From Chloroflexota bacterium (GTDB taxonomy: Bacteria; Chloroflexota; Chloroflexia; Thermomicrobiales; UBA6265), in contig JAEZJB010000273.1 in the NCBI GenBank assembly GCA_023415845.1, positions 1 through 16,968 on the forward strand: a stretch of DNA of 16,968 nt. Direction: 5' to 3'. This document shows, one piece after another, positions 14,767-16,968 of the stretch. Every line of letters begins with the position of its first letter. Positions within the stretch are counted from its first letter, which is position 1. A program made the translations under genes and the position numbers. Below the pieces are notes generated by a model, which ran no database searches, was not told the DNA's origin, and was given only the letters and a program-made list of their open reading frames with translations.

Positions 14767-16194
14767 ATGACCGCAGTCGAAACGTGGGCAGGCAAACGGG
14801 TCACGGTCATGGGCCTTGGCGTACTCGGCGGAGGCGTCGGCGCTGCGCGCTACCTGGCCAGCCACGGTGCCCATGTGACAGTGACGGACATGCGCGACAA
14901 AGTTGCGCTCGAGTCGTCCATCCAGCAACTTGCGGGTCTTCCGATCACGTACCACCTCGGCCAGCACGAGCTGGAAGATTTCACCCGCCAGGGCGCAGAT
15001 GTGGTCGTTCGCAATCCCGGCGTCCCCATGGACTCTCCCTACCTCGCCGCGGCGGTTGAATCCGGCGTGGACATCGAGATGGAGATGTCGATCTTTTTCC
15101 GCGATTGTCCAGCGCCGATCCTCGGCGTGACCGGCACCAAGGGCAAGACCACGGTTTCTGCCTTGATTGGCAATATGGTCCGCGCCTGGCGCCCCGATGC
15201 GGTCCTGGCCGGCAACATGGGAATCTCCGCCCTCCAGGAACTGGATCGCATCGCTCCCGACACACCGGTTGCCCTCGAACTCTCCAGCTTCCAGATCGAA
15301 TCCCTCGTCGAGCACAAACTCTCCCCTAAGGTCGCCGTGCTCACCAACATTTCACCCGACCACCTTGACCGCTATCGCGACTTCGAACACTACGCGGCAA
15401 CCAAGCGGGCGCTGACCTGGTCTATGGGACCAACCCACTTCGTTGTCTACAACGCCGACGACCCCGAAGTCTCTCGGGTTACCGCGGAGACCATCGCCTG
15501 CCAGATCCCGTTTGGAATCGGCGAAGGTCGCGGTGACGGAGCGTGGCTGGTCGGCAACGACCTGATCTACTCCTGGCGTGGGAAGCAGATGACCTTCGGT
15601 CGCCCGGATATCCTGGCCCTCGCCGGAGACCATGGTGCGCGGAACGCCCTCGCTGCCATCGCTGGCTGTGCAGCCTACGGCGTTCCCGAGGCCGCCATCC
15701 GCGCCGGGCTCGAAAGCTTTCGCGGAGTCGAGAACCGCCTGGAGCAGGTCGCCACGATCGACGGTGTCGTCTGGATCAATGACACCTCCGCGACGGCTCC
15801 CGTAGCGGCGGTGGCCGGGTTGCGTGTCCTCGCACCTCGCGCCCGCAGCCTCCATGTCATCGCTGGTGGTGCTGACAAAAATACCGACCTCGCTCCCTTC
15901 GCCGATGAGATCGCCGCCTGCGGCGCGCGTATCTATCTGCTCGAAGGCACTGCGACTGCTACCCTGTCGAAACTGCTCGCCGCCCGGGGTGTCGATATCA
16001 TTGGCACCTATCCTTCCATGGACGCTGCCGTCCAGGCTGCCGACAAATCCGTCCAGAGCGGAGACGTAGTCGCGCTCTGTCCCGGCTGCGCCAGCTTCGG
16101 TATGTTTCGTAATGAATTCGACCGTGGCGCGCAATTCCGCGCTGCCGTCAACACCCTGAACTCTGCCGCCACCAGTCAAAAGGCCGTCCGTTGA
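14767..16194 (+). CDS. murD: UDP-N-acetylmuramoyl-L-alanine--D-glutamate ligase MurD
   Basis: 475 residues. ATP-dependent addition of D-Glu to UDP-MurNAc-L-Ala in the cytoplasm. Rossmann-like N-domain with VTVMGLGVLGGG (12-23) and VVVRNPGVP (79-87); Walker A GVTGTKGKTTV (120-130); ELSSFQIE (171-178); TNISPDHLDRY (193-203); GDHGARNALAA (287-297); C-domain with NDTSATAP (338-345), AGGADKNTDL (366-375) and CPGCASFGMFRNEFDRGAQF (438-457). The last motif is the MurD signature. NDTSATAP replaces the DSKATN of enterobacterial MurD, a variant related to the NDTTATTP form of some other phyla. AGGAG (14753-14757) is 9 bases before the ATG; the gene follows mraY after 20 bases, the only real gap in the cluster. 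The usual ftsW and murG do not follow; murC does. Confidence 0.95.
   Translation: MTAVETWAGKRVTVMGLGVLGGGVGAARYLASHGAHVTVTDMRDKVALESSIQQLAGLPITYHLGQHELEDFTRQGADVVVRNPGVPMDSPYLAAAVESGVDIEMEMSIFFRDCPAPILGVTGTKGKTTVSALIGNMVRAWRPDAVLAGNMGISALQELDRIAPDTPVALELSSFQIESLVEHKLSPKVAVLTNISPDHLDRYRDFEHYAATKRALTWSMGPTHFVVYNADDPEVSRVTAETIACQIPFGIGEGRGDGAWLVGNDLIYSWRGKQMTFGRPDILALAGDHGARNALAAIAGCAAYGVPEAAIRAGLESFRGVENRLEQVATIDGVVWINDTSATAPVAAVAGLRVLAPRARSLHVIAGGADKNTDLAPFADEIAACGARIYLLEGTATATLSKLLAARGVDIIGTYPSMDAAVQAADKSVQSGDVVALCPGCASFGMFRNEFDRGAQFRAAVNTLNSAATSQKAVR
16178..16183 (+). promoter_or_regulatory. Probable Shine-Dalgarno for a TTG start of murC
   Basis: AAAAGG ends 7 bases before TTG 16191, whereas the ATG at 16212 has no purine-rich stretch before it. 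It supports a TTGA stop/start overlap with murD. Confidence 0.45.
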
Positions 16195-16968
16195 ACGCAT
16201 CCAGCCCCGCCATGACCGACATCTCGCTTCCTCCGCTTCCAGCCCGCATTCACTTCATCGGCATCGGCGGCATCAGCATGAGCGGGTTCGCCAATCTTCT
16301 CCACGACGCCGGCTACGACGTCACCGGCTCCGACTCCACCGAGTCAGCGACGGTGCTCGCACTCCGTGAGCGCGGCATACCTGTCGTCATCGGGCACGAA
16401 GACCCGGCCTACGCGAGCCAGGCGAATCTGGTCGTCAGTACGCTTCGTGCTGAAGTCCATGCCGGAACCGAGCTTGCCGCCGCTCGCGCTGCCGGAGCGT
16501 CGGTCATTTCGCGGGGCCAGTTGCTCGGCATGGTCGCCAATCCCCGGCGCGAAATCGCCGTCGCGGGCACCCACGGCAAGTCCACAACCTCCGGCATGCT
16601 CGCCATTGCCCTCATCGCCCTTGAGCAGGATCCCGGCTATGCGGTCGGAGCCCTGCTGCCCGGCATCGGCGACAACACCGCGCCGGGTTCGGGCGAGTTC
16701 ATGGTGGTTGAGGCCGACGAGTTCTCGCGGTCGTTCCTCTGGTTGCGGCCGGAAGTCGGCATTGTTACCTCGGTCAGCTTCGATCATCCGGACATCTATG
16801 CCGACCAGGCGGACTACGATGAAGCATTCCTCACGTTTGCCCGCAATATCCGCCCCGGCGGCCTGCTCGTCACCGCCGCCGATGATCCAGGTTGCCAGCG
16901 ACTGCTCGCGGCCCTCCGCAACGACCCATCACGCCAGTTTGGCATCGCCACTTTTGGCTGCACCGACG
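16191..16968 (+). CDS. murC: UDP-N-acetylmuramate--L-alanine ligase MurC, 3' end cut by window edge
   Basis: 259 codons are visible. Adds L-Ala to UDP-MurNAc, the first Mur-ligase step. Counting from the TTG: FIGIGGISMSGFA (22-34) is the MurC/Mpl glycine loop; VVSTLRAE (81-88); ISRGQLLGMV (106-115); Walker A AGTHGKSTTSGML (125-137); VEADEFSRSFLWLRP (173-187); TSVSFDHPDIYAD (193-205). These place it in MurC; EADE + SFL are typical, while FDHPDIY differs from the common ADHLDxY and slightly resembles Mpl. Position directly behind murD favours MurC. Start: TTG 16191 overlaps the murD stop (TTGA) and has a fair Shine-Dalgarno; ATG 16212 is the conservative alternative and removes seven residues. 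Whether the missing part is fused to MurB cannot be seen. Confidence 0.9.
   Translation, partial: MNASSPAMTDISLPPLPARIHFIGIGGISMSGFANLLHDAGYDVTGSDSTESATVLALRERGIPVVIGHEDPAYASQANLVVSTLRAEVHAGTELAAARAAGASVISRGQLLGMVANPRREIAVAGTHGKSTTSGMLAIALIALEQDPGYAVGALLPGIGDNTAPGSGEFMVVEADEFSRSFLWLRPEVGIVTSVSFDHPDIYADQADYDEAFLTFARNIRPGGLLVTAADDPGCQRLLAALRNDPSRQFGIATFGCTD

Overview
The window is GC-rich, gene-dense bacterial chromosome. Twelve protein-coding regions are supported; those at both window edges are cut off. I see no rRNA, tRNA, CRISPR array, insertion sequence or phage gene. The gene content suggests a free-living bacterium that makes peptidoglycan. My best guess is a Chloroflexota member near Thermomicrobia/Sphaerobacter, from the DUF3417-type glucan phosphorylase, the fused biotin carboxylase/BCCP, the Cys-rich insert in RsmH and the compact mur cluster. 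This placement is inference and only moderately secure.

Layout, left to right. (1) 1-1273, minus strand: 5' part of a polytopic GT-C-type glycosyltransferase, truncated by the window edge. (2) 1298-1650: gene-free divergent spacer. (3) 1651-3801, plus: alpha-glucan phosphorylase (glgP), closed by a strong hairpin terminator at about 3832-3863. (4) 3896-9069, minus: a four-gene operon read right to left: TPM-domain membrane protein, GT39/PMT-like glycosyltransferase, second TPM protein with two TPM domains, second GT39/PMT-like glycosyltransferase. The genes overlap or nearly touch. The arrangement is a two-gene unit (TPM protein + PMT-like enzyme) present twice in tandem, and is the most unusual part of the window. 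(5) 9070-9260: divergent promoter region. (6) 9261-11051, plus: biotin carboxylase fused to a biotin carboxyl carrier domain. (7) 11052-11259: non-coding leader with a perfect 7-bp inverted repeat. (8) 11260-16968, plus: a condensed division/cell-wall cluster rsmH-murF-mraY-murD-murC, with murC cut by the right edge.

How the genes fit together: murF, mraY, murD and murC build the muramyl-peptide precursor and lipid I in and at the cytoplasmic membrane; rsmH is the usual rRNA methyltransferase at the head of such clusters. The usual ftsL, ftsI, murE, ftsW and murG are absent from their customary places. The carboxylase supplies malonyl-CoA or a related acyl-CoA for lipid synthesis. The three GT-C enzymes probably transfer sugars from polyprenyl-phosphate donors outside the membrane, and the TPM proteins, each with a signal sequence, an outside TPM domain and C-terminal membrane helices, are plausible partners. 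That partnership is inferred from gene order and duplication only. GlgP serves glycogen breakdown and has no evident tie to its neighbours.
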